The notes: generated by a model not told the origin, from the letters alone. A DNA stretch of 30,000 nucleotides from Chrysomallon squamiferum (GCA_012295275.1 CM022674.1:13159864-13189863); one strand, 5' to 3'. Positions 18,871 to 30,000 are shown, numbered from the stretch's first letter. Program-made: numbers and translations.

Positions 18871-20142
18871 GTATATTAATGGACCTTGATACATAATCTG
18901 ACCACTTAGGCAATCAGTATAACATTACAGAAATTACCGCACATCGTTACCTATATCAGTTATCACACGTCGCATTAAGACAGAATTAAACACACAGACA
19001 CACACACTGCACTTCGCAGGCAGGCAGGCTCATTCTCAACTACTTATTAAATTAGCCACAGCGACTTACGACTAATTACACCAGCGCAATCTCCAGCCTT
19101 AATCTCAATCACTTCATTACTCAGATAAGTGTCGTAAACCTATCTAACTCGAACACTGCCATCTCTTCTACCCAGTGCTCACCACTCTTCATCTCCCAGT
19201 TTGGTCGTCATGGCGAGTAATCACATCGTTTACATGTAACAGATAATCCTGACTCTGAAGATAGGAGTGGGTGTTACTCAACAGTGTTTGCACAGCACCT
19301 AATGCGGGATAACTCCGGGTTTAACTTCTAATCGCAGAATGTAAACTTCAGTCAGAACTCGTAACTTGATAAGGTTACATGACTTTAACGAGAGGTGGAA
19401 TAAGTTTAATATGTTACAGGCCTGCAGTTAGTTTGTTTGTAGATAAAACTTGCATAAAGTGTCATTTGTCGTTACTGGTGTCTGTTTTAATTTTTTTTTC
19501 CGTTCCAACTTATGCTCTGAATACAAATATAAAGTGTGAAGAAACAAAAGATGATGGTAGTGTTTACATAGAAACAAAATCCCCCAAAAAACAACAAAAC
19601 ACATTTGTAAGAAAAGTTGAAAGAAAATAAGAATTAAAAACCAAAAATTTCCTTCAAAAAGGATAAAATTCCAAAGAAAATAGGTTTAAAAAATTCCAAA
19701 TAACAAGAAAAGGAAAAAGAAATCAGAAAAAAATAACCCCACAACCAAAAAATAACAACAGAGAAATATAAGAAGAAAATAAAAAGATAAAAGGGGTAAA
19801 AAAGAAGAAAATTTCAAAAAACTGAAAAAAGAAGAATTTAGGAAGTCTTGAGAGAAATGTTTTTCCCATGTTGAATGTTTCTCCTGTTTTGAGATAATTT
19901 TTGAAGTTGCCTGACATTGACCGATGTTTATTTGAGTTGTGAGTGACGTTGCTCCTCACAGCTAACGATGTAGCGAAGACTTGCAGTCTCGACGATGCAG
20001 TGTTAACAGCTAGTTACGACCCTCGGAGAAACTTTCTTCAGGGACCAGTCATTACACTGAATGTTCCATCTAGGGAGCAGTTGTTGTACGTCGAGTGAAA
20101 GAATGATAAATCAGAATAATTAACTTTAAAATATGTGTTAAT
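18868..20142. other. Unique island (18870-19480), then A-rich DNA, then a second small island
   Basis: 18870-19480 is the longest stretch in this half without simple repeats. It has scattered CpG, TAAT and GATA-type words. 19600-19830 is A-rich. 19890-20095 is again unique, with several CpG. The 83-codon plus frame at 19379-19630 starts plausibly but runs into A-rich sequence and matches no family I know. No gene is called. Confidence 0.5.
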
Positions 20143-20400
20143 ATATAATAATAATAATAATCATGATTTTAAAAATATATAAAAATAAAATTATAAAATT
20201 AACAACAATAATAAAACTATTATAATAATAACAATAAATTAAAAATAAATGAATAAATAAAACTGATAATAATAAATAAAAAATGATAAAATGAAACTAA
20301 AACTAAAACTAAAATTTCAAAATACAATATAATACAATACAATGCAATGCAATACAATACAGTAATAATACAATACAGTACAAATAGAACAATATGTAGC
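20143..20400. repeat. AT-rich repeats including (AATAC)n
   Basis: Short AAT runs are followed, after AAAT-like sequence and ACTAAA units near 20294, by imperfect AATAC/AATGC pentamers at about 20320-20382. Confidence 0.8.
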
Positions 20401-20728
<328 letters not shown>

Positions 20729-20761
20729 AAAGATAAGATAGAGAGAATGCAAAGATAAGAT

Positions 20762-21632
20762 CCTTAGACAGATTTACATACAGAGATACAGAGATATCTG
20801 CAGGGAGAATGAGAGATGCAACAAATACCATGTTAATTAACAAGAAACTGAATGATAGAGAAAGAAAGGAAGAAGAAAAAAGTAATTTACAAAAGACTAA
20901 AACAGAACAACAGCACAAGCCAACGCATTTTAAAAATCTCAAGTTAAAAAGGTCAACTGCAGAATTAAACTTTGAAATCACAATCAACGTTTCTGTTACT
21001 TAACACTGAACCTGAGCCAGACAGAGACTTATCATGTATACAGCAGTGACAAGGCTTTCAAATTAAGTCTGTATTAATTATCACATAATTGTCAGTGCAT
21101 GAACGTGGTATGCTAATGACCCCTGCGACATACGAGGAATATGTAACAAGGAGTAGACGCATATTAGAATACACGAGTATATACGTAATAGTTATTTGAT
21201 TGCAGGCGTGCCAGAGTTTTATTGAGATTAAATAAATGGTATGAATGTAGATGGAAATTGATTAAAACTGGACAAAGGTCAGACTCGGCTGATGTGATGA
21301 GTGGAAACATGTTAATGCTTTTAATGCTTATCACATTTTTTCATTAAATGTTAGCCATTGGGGAGAGGATATCACACACTTTCAAAGCAAAAAGAATTAA
21401 AAAAAAAACAGCAAGAAAGAAAAAAGATAACTTGAAATGTAGTCATCATTTTGGTGTATGAAATAGTGTTTTATTTTTTTTTTGTCAGTTATATATACAG
21501 AGATGTATCCTGCTTTCTGATTGGCTCATTCATCTGTTTTCCAGACATTTTACACAGACTGTTATATTTTGTTCATGCAATGATTTTAGGAAAAACTGTT
21601 ACACAATAATTTCAAAGCTCATTAGAAATATA
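20762..21632. other. Unique DNA with a possible regulatory island (21000-21350)
   Basis: 21000-21350 is less AT-rich and repeat-free. It contains AAAGGTCA (21274-21281), the known extended nuclear-receptor half-site, and TTAATGCTTTTAATGCTTA. No coding frame is convincing. Confidence 0.45.
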
Positions 21633-21740
21633 ATTCTGGAGTTTCTCAGAACAATAATGATGCACCATTTATAGTTATTCTGAAATTTCTTAGAACTTGA
21701 TTTACTTATTCTGAAGTTTTCTGAAATCTTTCAGAAACAC
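21633..21740. repeat. Short worn repeat with ATTCTG...TTTCT...AGAA units
   Basis: Three diverged copies begin with ATTCTG at 21633, 21677 and 21708. Confidence 0.4.
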
Positions 21741-22180
21741 AACACAACTCGGACAATATTTTCAACTTCATTAAGGTCCTAATCCACCCTTCTTTTTTTT
21801 TTAATTTTTGAAAATTTCATTAAAAAAAACAAAACAAACAGGACACTCTGTTCTTCTAACCAGACATTTTCCTGCAGCTATTCCAGTTTTGTGCTCCAAA
21901 CAAAACGTGATCTCGGACAACCAAGCTCGTTGAATAATGAATCCTAAACGATAAGTCTTGTAACTCGACACCCGTCACCTGACCTGGTATTTATGAATAT
22001 TTCACGGGGTAGAAGTCGACCTGTCACAGCTGATGGCTGTGTTGCAGTGCTGATGATGCATTATTCATCAGCGAGTCACAGAACTGTGCAGAAATCTGAT
22101 TGTTCCTAGTTGACACTTTTCATAGTCAACACCAGATTTTTAAAAAAACCAAAAAACACGCACACACTTTGCTGTTAATT
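21741..22180. other. Unique island with a dyad
   Basis: 21880-22140 is relatively GC-rich and repeat-free. It includes a perfect inverted repeat GCTGATGA (22049-22056) and TCATCAGC (22065-22072) around TGCATTAT. No gene is called. Confidence 0.5.
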
Positions 22181-22560
22181 GATGACTGCAGGGTTGGGGG
22201 GAGGGGAGAAGTTTGCATCATGTTTAAAATGTCTGAAAGTTAATGGATGAAGAAGGTAGGCGAGGGGGGAGTTGGTGGACGGAGGGGGGAGTTTATTGGA
22301 GGAAGGAGAATGGGGGGAAAATTGTTGAAAGTGATACTTGGGGATGTGACAAATTATTTATAATAAAAAAAAAGAAGATGTAGGTAGAAAGTTTCAAATA
22401 GCCGACACAAACAATAGTTGACAGATGAATGTAATGGATTAGGGTGGGGTGGTGTTTGTGTAAGGGTGGAGAAGTAAATGGTCCAGGGTAGGGTGACACT
22501 TTGTTTTAAGGTGGTGAAGGTGATAGACAGTTCAATAGCTGAAAGTATTCTGGACACTTT
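22181..22560 (+). other. G-rich purine stretch
   Basis: Several runs of four to six G on the plus strand at 22195-22345 in GGAGG-type context, followed by GGGTGG-type words near 22441-22490. No set of four GGG runs has loops short enough for a standard G-quadruplex. Confidence 0.6.
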
Positions 22561-23110
22561 TAATAAGAATAATGGACGTAATTAGATCTCCACGCGATGC
22601 CTGTATTAGATTTGCCCGGAATATCGTCAGCCCCTGACATGACATGTTTTTACAACATTCCCATAGCATGTCTTGGTATTGAATTTCTTCTCAAAAAGGC
22701 AAAAGCATCTTCATTGTAAGCAGGGAACTAATTTTGGCTTTGGTAATCACATTAGACTCTTCTTCTCTTATTTGGAACCAGTCTCGTATGCAAAACACCG
22801 CAACAAGCCGACGTATTTCACAAAACCATCCAGCCCCAGGCGTTGTTCTAGCATCTTTCAAACCTGTTGGATGACTGCTGCTGCTGCTGATGATGGATTC
22901 CTGTGATTGCGCTCACCACAGACACAACAACGGGTTTTCGCTGATTAATTACGACAACCATCAGAAAGAAATGATTGCATCGTCATAAAGACAGAGAGAA
23001 AAACGGGCGTCGCATTATCCTTCACAAATGTCGAAATCCATTACGACGCGAAGACACTGACTAATACAGGACCAACTACAGTGTCGTCCACTTAGACCGA
23101 GGACATGGTG
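22561..23110. other. GC-richer unique island, stop-poor in several frames
   Basis: This is one of the most balanced stretches in composition, with many CpG. Between 22680 and 22910 open frames of 65-77 codons exist at the same time in two plus frames and one minus frame, so openness alone cannot show coding. It holds homeodomain-type words (GTAATTAG near 22579, GATTAATTACG near 22943, TATGCAAA near 22788, TCATAAAG near 22983) and a short CTG run. It is a candidate conserved element, not a called gene. Confidence 0.5.
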
Positions 23111-24064
23111 TTTTTTTTCTTTTTTCTTCAAGGAGAGATTTGAAAATAATTGTTCTGATTGAGTCGATGGAATAGCCATCTCATTCAGTTTGTACGGCAA
23201 TTTCATTGTCATTTCAGCTGATGGTGGGGTCAGAGATTGGGGGTCATTATGGTCTGTTGGATGGTCTGGCTTATTATAGATGGTGGGAAGGGACAGATAT
23301 AAAGGAGGGTGTGTGTTGATCATTATGGTATGATTATTTATGGTTGGTATTGCTTATTATGGATTGTGGCAAGGGTTGGAGAAAATATGTAGCTTAGAGA
23401 TAGGATATATGTGCACCATTTGGGTATGAATATATTTATATACAAAAGATTAGTATGGGGATTATGGTTCTTACTAAATTACCAATATGTGTTGAAGGAA
23501 ATTTGAATATGGAGCTGCTTATTGGCATCATTGTAGTTTTTTTGTTAACTGAAACACTAAGGAGTCAAATAAATTAGTGAGAAAATATTTTATGATTTTT
23601 AATGAGAGTTTTATTTAAGTTGATAAAAAAAAAAAAAAAAAAAAAAAAGATTCAGGGGCAATTTTAGGGGGCAGGAGGGGAAAATTCTAGCCAACAATGT
23701 CCAGAATATTATTGAATTGTAAGAGATAACTGTGCTGTAATCCAGTGAGAGTTGGAAAATGTTTGATGAATCATAATCTTGAAATCTTGATCTGTTTATG
23801 ATGTCATTGTGTTGTCTCTCTCCTCTCTGTGTGTGTCTCTCTGTGTCTCTCTCCAAGGTTATGGTTTGTGAGGTAATTGTGTCGGGGAGGAGGTTGTTAT
23901 TGGGTAATTTACTCCCTCTTGTGAAATAATGACACTGTTGGACCTGACTTCTTGTACCAGCTGTCGAAACAATTGGAAATCTGGAATAAAGACGACCGAA
24001 TGGTTATTATTTAAACTTTTCTTCTTTTCTCATATTTCATTACCATTTCCATTACTGCCTTGTT
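23111..24064. other. Non-coding DNA with a poly-A tract
   Basis: GGT/ATTATGG-rich sequence at 23215-23470 is mildly repetitive. A poly-A run of 24 bases lies at 23625-23648 and a short CT/GT stretch at 23815-23852. No gene is recognised. Confidence 0.6.
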
Positions 24065-24310
24065 AGGCATGATGACTGTGAAGATGATGATGCGATTATG
24101 ATGATGATGTGATTATGTTGATGGTGTGATTATAGTGATGATAAAAATGATGATGATGATGAAGATGATGATGATTATTATGTTGATTTTAATTACAACA
24201 GATTATTTAATAAGCAAATTTATGATAAAAAAAAAATGATGATTAGTATGATGCCAAATGATAAACAAAAAAAGAAAAAGATTATATGATGATGATGATA
24301 TTGATGGTGA
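24065..24310. repeat. Imperfect (ATG)n repeats
   Basis: GATGATGATG clusters are separated by AT-rich sequence, purest at about 24146-24175. Confidence 0.8.
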
Positions 24311-24880
24311 CATTAAAAAGTAATGATGATAATAAAAAAAAAAGGATTATAATGATGATAATATTATAGGTATGGATATGATCATGATAAGTATCTTTTT
24401 AAAAGCTTTTTTTTTTTTTTTTTTTTACTTTATTTTAATGATTTCTTCTTCATCTTCTTGTTGCTATTATCATTACTTTGATTACTACTACCACCACAAT
24501 TACCACTACTACTACTACCACTGACACTTAATAACTATAAATATTAAAATATCATTCATTCATTCAAGTTTACAATCAAGTTGCAGGCACTACCTATCTA
24601 GATCACGAAAATCTTTCATCCTTTTTACTCGAAAACTTGACACTTTAATTTTCTGCCAACATTTTGAAATTTCGTAACCAGGGAAACCAGCAACCAATGA
24701 TTCAGGTCTTTTCAATAATAATTCTTTAGGAAATTCCTCCATTTTTTTTTTTTTTACTATGACACCTTCCTTTTCTCCGTGATGAATTAAATACCCCCAG
24801 CAAAAAAAATAAATAAAAAAAATAAAAAAATTAGTGAAAATAAATAAATGCCAAAAAAAAAAAGAGCATTTATTGGTAAC
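24311..24880. other. AT-rich DNA, T run and short ACT repeats
   Basis: A T run lies at about 24409-24426, followed by short TCT and ACTACC/ACTACT stretches. A minus-strand frame ends at 24590; its last 50 codons are not low-complexity, but upstream it is only translated (CTTT)n and A-rich sequence. It is not called. Confidence 0.6.
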
Positions 24881-24950
24881 TTCTTTCTTTCTTTCTTTCT
24901 TTCTTTCTCTCTTTTTTTTTATTTCTTTTCTTTCTTTCTTTCTTTCTCTT
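24881..24950. repeat. (CTTT)n microsatellite
   Basis: TTCTTTC units interrupted by CTCTTTTTTTTT near the middle. Confidence 0.95.
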
Positions 24951-25220
24951 GCCAAATGAAATGGTTTTGTCCGTTTCAGTGTCAGTGTCATTCGTTGGTT
25001 AAATGTGATTAAAAGCAGGGAAAAATATTGACATCTTATTCAAAGCGGAGAAAAGGGAAAAAAAAAAGAAAGAAAAAATTACAGCTACATTTCCTTGGTG
25101 AGTGGACAGCACTGTGTGGCAAATCGATGGTTAAAATAGATTCAAGTTGTCACTGTTGAATTGGCTTGTTGTCAATGGTAACAAAAGATGAAATGGAGTT
25201 TGTTTGAGAAATAAATGGGG

Positions 25221-25254
<34 letters not shown>

Positions 25255-25335
25255 TAAACGAATGTTATTTAAAAGTATGAGTTGTCGAATGTCTTTAATG
25301 TAAGTAGCAAGTTAAATTTTTTTTTTTAAATAAAT

Positions 25336-25368
<33 letters not shown>

Positions 25369-25508
25369 CAACAACAAAAGCAGATAAATAAATAAACAAA
25401 TCTATTATTGCTAAAGCTTTGAAGAAAAAGTGGTTAAATTGGTAGATAAATAAATAAATGCTAAAATTTTTTTAAAAATAAAATAAAATTAAAGGCTATA
25501 GTATATAA
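24951..25508. other. AT-rich DNA with poly-A (25221-25252) and (ATG)n (25336-25369)
   Basis: Holds an uninterrupted 32-base A run and a pure run of about eleven GAT triplets. No gene is recognised. Confidence 0.75.
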
Positions 25509-25533
25509 ATATATATATGTATATACGTATGTA

Positions 25534-25581
<48 letters not shown>
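25509..25581. repeat. (AT)n-(TATG)n-(GT)n compound microsatellite
   Basis: ATATAT, then GTATGTATGTATG, then about 42 bp of pure GT. Confidence 0.96.
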
Positions 25582-25582
<1 letters not shown>

Positions 25583-26159
25583 TCAAATAACAAATTTATA
25601 TTTAGAAACTGGTCAAAGGCAGTATTTAACATTTTTAAAAAAAAAAAATAAAAAATAACTGAAAAAAAAAGAAAGAAAGAAAGCTAGAGAGAAAAAGTGG
25701 AAGAATAAAGTAGCTTAAAGCTTAAAAGCAATACACATGTACTTAACCAATCAGAGATGAACTGTTTGACAAGGAACCAGTCATTTCTTCCCTCTCACCC
25801 ATGTAACAAATACCTAGATAATTGTAAAACAATGTACTGCTTACCTTCACCATGGCAACCAGCCATTGTTTCTGGCTCATTTGGGAGAATAATGTAAAAC
25901 AAACAGCGAGTGAGAAATGATGGAGAGAAATTCATTTCTCGGAATATTTTCTTCTCTCTTAGAAAAACGCTATCTCACAAATCTGTATGTTTGTCTTGGC
26001 AGAAGAGAATTTTTTTTTTTTTTTTTTTTTTTTTCTTCTTGCATCACTCTACTTAGACTGACTAGACAAAAATATGTGCAACAAACAAAGTGCAGATGAA
26101 AATAAGAGATGATGTTTTGAAATTTCTTTCTTGTGAAGTTTGGGGTTAATTAATCTCTC
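25582..26159. other. A-rich DNA, then a motif-rich unique stretch (25740-25995)
   Basis: The first part is A-rich. From 25740 the sequence is unique, with a CCAAT word (AACCAATCAGAG near 25744), an X-box-like element, a Sox-like CCATTGTTT (25863-25871) and a perfect dyad GAGAAAT-TC-ATTTCTC (25925-25940). A T run of about 25 bases follows near 26010. No gene is called. Confidence 0.5.
25846..25859. promoter_or_regulatory. RFX X-box-like motif
   Basis: TTCACCATGGCAAC matches 11 of 14 bases of the palindromic X-box GTTGCCATGGCAAC, with the GGCAAC half-site intact. RFX factors are known to bind this site. Use here is inference. Confidence 0.3.
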
Positions 26160-26236
26160 CTTTTCTCTCTGTTTTCTCTCTCTCTCTCTCTGAATGTCTA
26201 TTAAACTGGCTTTGAAAGAAAGAGTGAATGAGTGTG

Positions 26237-26271
<35 letters not shown>

Positions 26272-26285
26272 AAGAGAAAGAAAGA
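26160..26285. repeat. (TC)n, (GT)n and (GA)n short tracts
   Basis: A CT run at about 26166-26191, unique sequence, then GT (about 26232-26260) running into GAGAGAAAGAG. Confidence 0.9.
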
Positions 26286-26775
26286 CAATAAAAGATAAAA
26301 TTCATTGAATTACACAAATCCTGAGAAATATTTTTTTCTATCACATCTGTTACAAACATTCTTTGTTTAATAACTTCCATCTTTTTGTCAACCTCTCACT
26401 CAATTTAACAACTTTTTTTTAATATCTTAAGCTACCCCCCTAGGATTTTTTTTTCTTCTTTTGAACAAAGCTGTGAAATGATGGCATTATCTCTCCCCCC
26501 CATAGTCTGCATGGTGTCCTCTTCAGTGGTCACTATTGGTGGTCAGTGTCCAGTCATGGCACAAAAAAAAGATGAGAAATAATGGACTTGAGATTCAGTG
26601 TATTGTGTTTCACAATCCTTATTGATTTCAGACTTGTATAATGCCAAAACAATGCAGAAATCTTTCTTAGTAATCATGGGAAAATTTTCTCTTGTGGTGA
26701 AATTGATGGGTCAAACCTCCTAAGTGGATCAATTGTTTTAATTTAAAAGAAACTAAATTACTGATATTTTATAGT
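26286..26775. other. Unique AT-rich DNA
   Basis: Short T and C runs. No gene or element is recognised. Confidence 0.6.
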
Positions 26776-26910
26776 TGTGGCTGTTGTTGTTGTTGTAGTT
26801 GTTGTTGTTGTTATTGTTGTTATTATTATTTTGTTGTTATTGTTATTATGATGATTATTATTATTATTATTATTATTATTGTTATATTGTTATTGCTATG
26901 ATTATTATTG
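26776..26910. repeat. (TTG)n and (TTA)n microsatellite
   Basis: TTG triplets with single TAG and TTA interruptions pass into TTATTATTA. The poly-Leu/Tyr frame is an artefact. Confidence 0.93.
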
Positions 26911-27507
26911 ATTTATTTAGTTACTTAGTTACTTGGTCAGTTAGTTTATCAAAACACACAAACAAACAAAAAACCACTCCCCAAAAACATTTACTGAAGA
27001 ACCCCCAATAAAATTTCTAATTTGTTAATAACGTTTTCAATGTTTAAAGGTGAATGTTTGTTCCACTTCATATTTCAAAGTGCCTGTGACACCGGTTGCG
27101 TTGTAGTGGTCGTAGATCACACCACAGCGGTACATGCAGCGACAGATTGATGTACCGAGAGATTACGGAAATCTTGATATTGCCCAGTTGAGCTGTTATT
27201 TACAGCTTACAGCTTACACTTGTTTCAGATCTGAAGACCTATGTTTATAGTGATATTAGAACATAAATCAGACAGTATTGCATACACAGAGCCTCAACTT
27301 AAACGTTGTGTTGGTGTGACGTACGCAAGTTATGACATGGGTTGAGTGAACCGTTTTTGTGGTGTTTGTTTAAAAACGGTGTTGTTTGTGATTGATGTGA
27401 TATGAGTTGTGTTGGATTGTAGATATCCTTAATGTTCTTGTTTTGTTTAATGTTAGATAGCGTGTGTTTAAAATAATGGACAGATATATAGGTAGGTCTG
27501 AGGGTGA
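26911..27507. other. Unique island with an 8-bp dyad
   Basis: 27060-27300 is less AT-rich and contains the perfect inverted repeat CGGTACAT (27128-27135) and ATGTACCG (27150-27157). A short minus-strand frame across it (about 40 codons) reads like protein, but has no splice or domain support. Confidence 0.5.
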
Positions 27508-28210
27508 TGTATGGATGTATGAATGTATGGATGTATGGATGTATGGATGTATGAATGGATGGATGTATGAATGTATGAATGTATGGATGTATGAATGGAA
27601 TGGATGTATGAATGTATGAATGTATGAATGTATGGATGTATGGATGTATGGATGTATGAATGTATGAATGTATGGATGTATGAATGGATGGGTAGATGAA
27701 TGAATGGAAAGATAGATGGATGAGCAGATGGAGGTATGGAAAGATGGATCGAGATGGACAGATGAAGAAATTGGAAATGGAGGAATATACAAACAGATAT
27801 GGACTGAAGGAAGGATGGATGGCTAAATAAATAAAGGATGGGAAGATTGATGGATGAAATAAGAGGAATGAATCTGGAAGGATGGATAAATGAACAGATG
27901 AATTAATGTATGTAGTATTAATAAATACAGAGACAGATGAATTAATGTATGTAGTATTAATAAATAAACAGAGATGAATCATAGATCATCTAAACAGAAG
28001 GAAGGATGGATGGTGGGAAGAACAGACAGAACAAAGATGGATGGACAGATAATAAATAATGATTTAGATGAACAAGAGCTGCAGACTGACAGACGTACAG
28101 ACACTGAGCTGAAATTAAGAAAACAGAACAAATGACTGATAGTTGTAGAAAAAGAATGGAAAAACAGATGAAAGATGGACGGATGTATGGAAGTGCATTT
28201 TAAGAAAGTA
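27508..28210. repeat. ATGT/ATGR array decaying into GATG repeats
   Basis: 27508-27690 is an 8-bp-based array of ATGT and ATGG/ATGA tetramers. It decays over the next 500 bp into scattered GATGGATG and ACAGATGAA words. The 227-codon minus-strand frame (Ile-His-Pro/Thr-Ser/Tyr) is the translated repeat and is not a gene. Confidence 0.93.
27894..27973. repeat. Direct duplication, about 39-bp unit
   Basis: Copies at 27894-27932 and 27933-27973 both start ACAGATGAATTAATG. They are identical except for two extra bases near the end of the second. Confidence 0.95.
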
Positions 28211-28299
28211 ACAAGGAATGTGTGATGGTTGTTTAGATGGAGTGATTTGTTATTGAGGAATTGTAGAAATCTAAATTACAGATTACTATGACACATTAT

Positions 28300-28454
28300 A
28301 AATATTACTACTACTGTTACTACTATTTTTTTATTGTTATTGTTATTATTATTATTGCTATTATTATTTATTATTGTTATTGTTATTATTATTATTCTTA
28401 TTCTTATTATTGTATATTCATTTAAGTCTATATTAGTATTTATCTTTATTAGTA

Positions 28455-28491
<37 letters not shown>

Positions 28492-28500
28492 TTTTATCCA
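28300..28500. repeat. (TTA)n microsatellites
   Basis: ATT/TTG triplets at about 28331-28415 and a purer ATT run at about 28456-28490. Confidence 0.93.
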
Positions 28501-28839
28501 TTTCCCTCTAATCCTAACAATTTATTTCTACTTTTTTTTTCAAACCTCTTTTTTGTCCCAATTATATTTTTTTACATTTTTTTTTTTCTTTTTTTCCTTC
28601 CTTACATTTAATTCTTCCCTCCATCTACTTATTATCTCTTTCTTCCTTTTAAAAAAAAAAAAAAAAAAAAATTGGAGAAAAAACACACACTTTATGTCAG
28701 ATTAGCAGATAATAACATACTTACAGAAAACCTATAATTAGAGAAGTGGTTTAAAAAAACAAAAAAACTCAAATAATTGGCAGCCTGGTATGGTTAATTT
28801 CAATTTACATAGTTGTAAGAAAATTATATATTTTTACTA
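28501..28839. other. T-rich DNA with a poly-A tract (28651-28670)
   Basis: Pyrimidine-rich sequence is followed by 20 A. No gene is recognised. Confidence 0.7.
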
Positions 28840-28894
28840 TCATTACTGTTATTTTATTAATGTTATTATCGTTATTGTTATTGTTATTGTTATT

Positions 28895-28925
<31 letters not shown>

Positions 28926-29038
28926 TTATTATTAATATTTTACTGTTATTATTAGTGTTAATATTGTTGTTATTATTGTTATTATTACTACTACTGCTAT
29001 TATATATAAATGTAAAGAATTGAGAAATAATGGGAGAG

Positions 29039-29100
<62 letters not shown>
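28840..29100. repeat. (TTA)n followed by (GA)n
   Basis: ATT/GTT triplets occupy about 28850-28998. After about 40 bp of unique sequence a pure GA run fills 29042-29100. Confidence 0.95.
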
Positions 29101-29101
<1 letters not shown>

Positions 29102-29585
29102 AGCAGAAAAAAGCTGAAAATGATGTAGTCATGACAGAAGAATATCACAAAAAGAAATAAATAAACTGTTTGTTTAATATCAAATGATATTTCATCTCTG
29201 AGATGAAAAGAGTCAGTTATGACAAGTCAAATTAAAATATAATAAAAGTGAAAACAAGAACCAGAGATCAATTGAAACACAAAAAAACAAAAACTTAACT
29301 GAAAACAGATGACAAGTGATACAGGCCAGCTTCAGAACAGGCTGAAAAGAATTATGAAAAGCAAAAGATGAAAGATTACAAAAACAAAATTTTTTGAAGT
29401 GTATAAAAAAAAAAAAGGAATGGGGGAATGGATTTCAAATTGTATTTAAATAAACCAGGAAATAAAACAGTAAATCAAGAAAACAAAATTTTTTCTTTGT
29501 TCCATCTTTTATCTCTCTGTATCTCAATTTCTTTTCTCTCTCAAACTGTCTGTCCCTGTGTTTCTCTACTTTATTATTTACATGT
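29101..29585. other. A-rich non-coding DNA
   Basis: A-rich, with an A run near 29406. The CT-rich stretch at 29500-29575 leads into the TCTG repeat. No gene is recognised. Confidence 0.65.
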
Positions 29586-29586
29586 A

Positions 29587-29617
<31 letters not shown>
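29586..29617. repeat. (TCTG)n microsatellite
   Basis: About eight TCTG units inside a CT-rich stretch. Confidence 0.95.
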
Positions 29618-30000
29618 TTCTTTTCTGTTTCTCCAACAGTCTTTATTTTTTCTCTCTCTTTGTCTCTCTCACACACCCACACTCAAAATATTAAACATTT
29701 TAACATTCAGACACAAAGTCTGTATCTAGTTACACCCTGCAGATACTGAAATTTGCATTTTTATCTACAGTTTTGCATTAGTTTTTATATCATAGAAAGA
29801 TTACTGTACTAAAAACAACAGCAGCAACAACATTAACAACAGCAGTGGACGCTGTCCAAGGGGTAAAGTGTGGGTCAAGGTGGACACCAAGAGATTATTA
29901 AAAAAAGTTTCACGCTGTCGCTGTTGTCGTCAGAGACCATTACGCTGTTGTCACAACACCGCGAACTGCACAAAGCTTCACCCTGCTGTGTGAATGCCGA
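29618..30000. other. CT-rich, then unique sequence at the window end
   Basis: A short (CT)n/CACAC stretch at 29640-29685 and AT-rich DNA follow. From about 29840 the sequence becomes GC-richer, with several CpG. It may be the edge of another unique island cut by the window end. Confidence 0.55.

Noticed and set aside
22195-22345. G-rich stretch as a G-quadruplex
   Set aside because: G runs are too far apart for four-run motifs with loops of seven bases or fewer.
22673-22906. 77-codon plus-strand frame and overlapping 65-75-codon frames on both strands
   Set aside because: Several frames are open together, so this reflects composition and not coding. None shows a family motif.
24590-24740. 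C-terminal 50 codons of a minus-strand frame (mixed composition)
   Set aside because: Upstream it is translated A-rich and CTTT sequence. There is no splice site, poly(A) signal or known motif.
25874-25886. A-box-like TGGCTCATTTGG
   Set aside because: No B box downstream at tRNA spacing.
27033-27160. Minus-strand reading of about 40 codons with Cys, Tyr and Asp-His-Tyr residues
   Set aside because: Protein-like by eye, but too short, without an acceptor at a sensible place or a polyadenylation signal after the stop.
27299-27982. 227-codon minus-strand open frame, the longest in the window
   Set aside because: It is the translation of the ATGT/ATGR and GATG repeats (Ile-His-Pro/Thr/Ser/Tyr) with no non-repetitive domain.

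Overview
This window reads as eukaryotic, most likely animal, non-coding DNA. It is strongly A+T-rich (roughly 70% by eye) and full of long simple-sequence tracts: (CA/GT)n, (GA/CT)n, (AAT/ATT)n, (CAA)n, TCTG, TATG, AAAT, AAAAT and homopolymer runs of 20-40 bases. I found no intact gene, rRNA, canonical tRNA, CRISPR array or prokaryotic operon. The texture resembles microsatellite-rich lophotrochozoan genomes (mollusc-like), but no diagnostic gene supports a species call. Nearly all long open frames are translations of microsatellites, such as poly-Leu/Ile/Tyr or alternating Val-Cys.

Layout. 0-3.6 kb: AT-rich DNA with a 27-bp minisatellite whose copies are all multiples of 3 bp (1330-1566), a decayed 178-bp tandem duplication (1817-2172) and a 28-bp minisatellite (2270-2715). 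A degenerate zinc-knuckle-like reading lies just before the first array. 3.6-7.3 kb: microsatellites and A-rich DNA, with a slightly GC-richer patch at 4.65-4.87 kb. 7.3-9 kb: a tRNA-derived, SINE-like head on the minus strand, a weaker second one, three perfect 25-bp repeats, and one minus-strand open frame that could be a 3'-terminal exon (8672-8891). 9.5-11.6 kb: a 109-bp direct duplication, then a decayed satellite of about 132-152-bp monomers. 12-16 kb: dense microsatellites, one G-quadruplex motif, and two GC-richer islands (14.05-14.33 and 14.8-15.3 kb) with dyads and palindromes. 16-18.7 kb: very AT-rich, with several worn tandem repeats and a cluster of TAATCC motifs. 18.9-23.1 kb: mostly unique, stop-poor islands separated by (GA)n and A-rich DNA. 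23-30 kb: ATG/GATG repeats, poly-A tracts, a motif-rich stretch near 25.8 kb, a dyad at 27.13 kb and a large ATGT/ATGR array at 27.5-27.7 kb.

Interpretation. The best reading is an intergenic or long-intron region in which short unique islands, possibly cis-regulatory, sit in a background of old and young tandem repeats. There are no interacting genes to describe and I see no novel protein system. The items most worth checking are the decayed satellite, the tRNA-derived element, the possible terminal exon and the palindrome-bearing islands.
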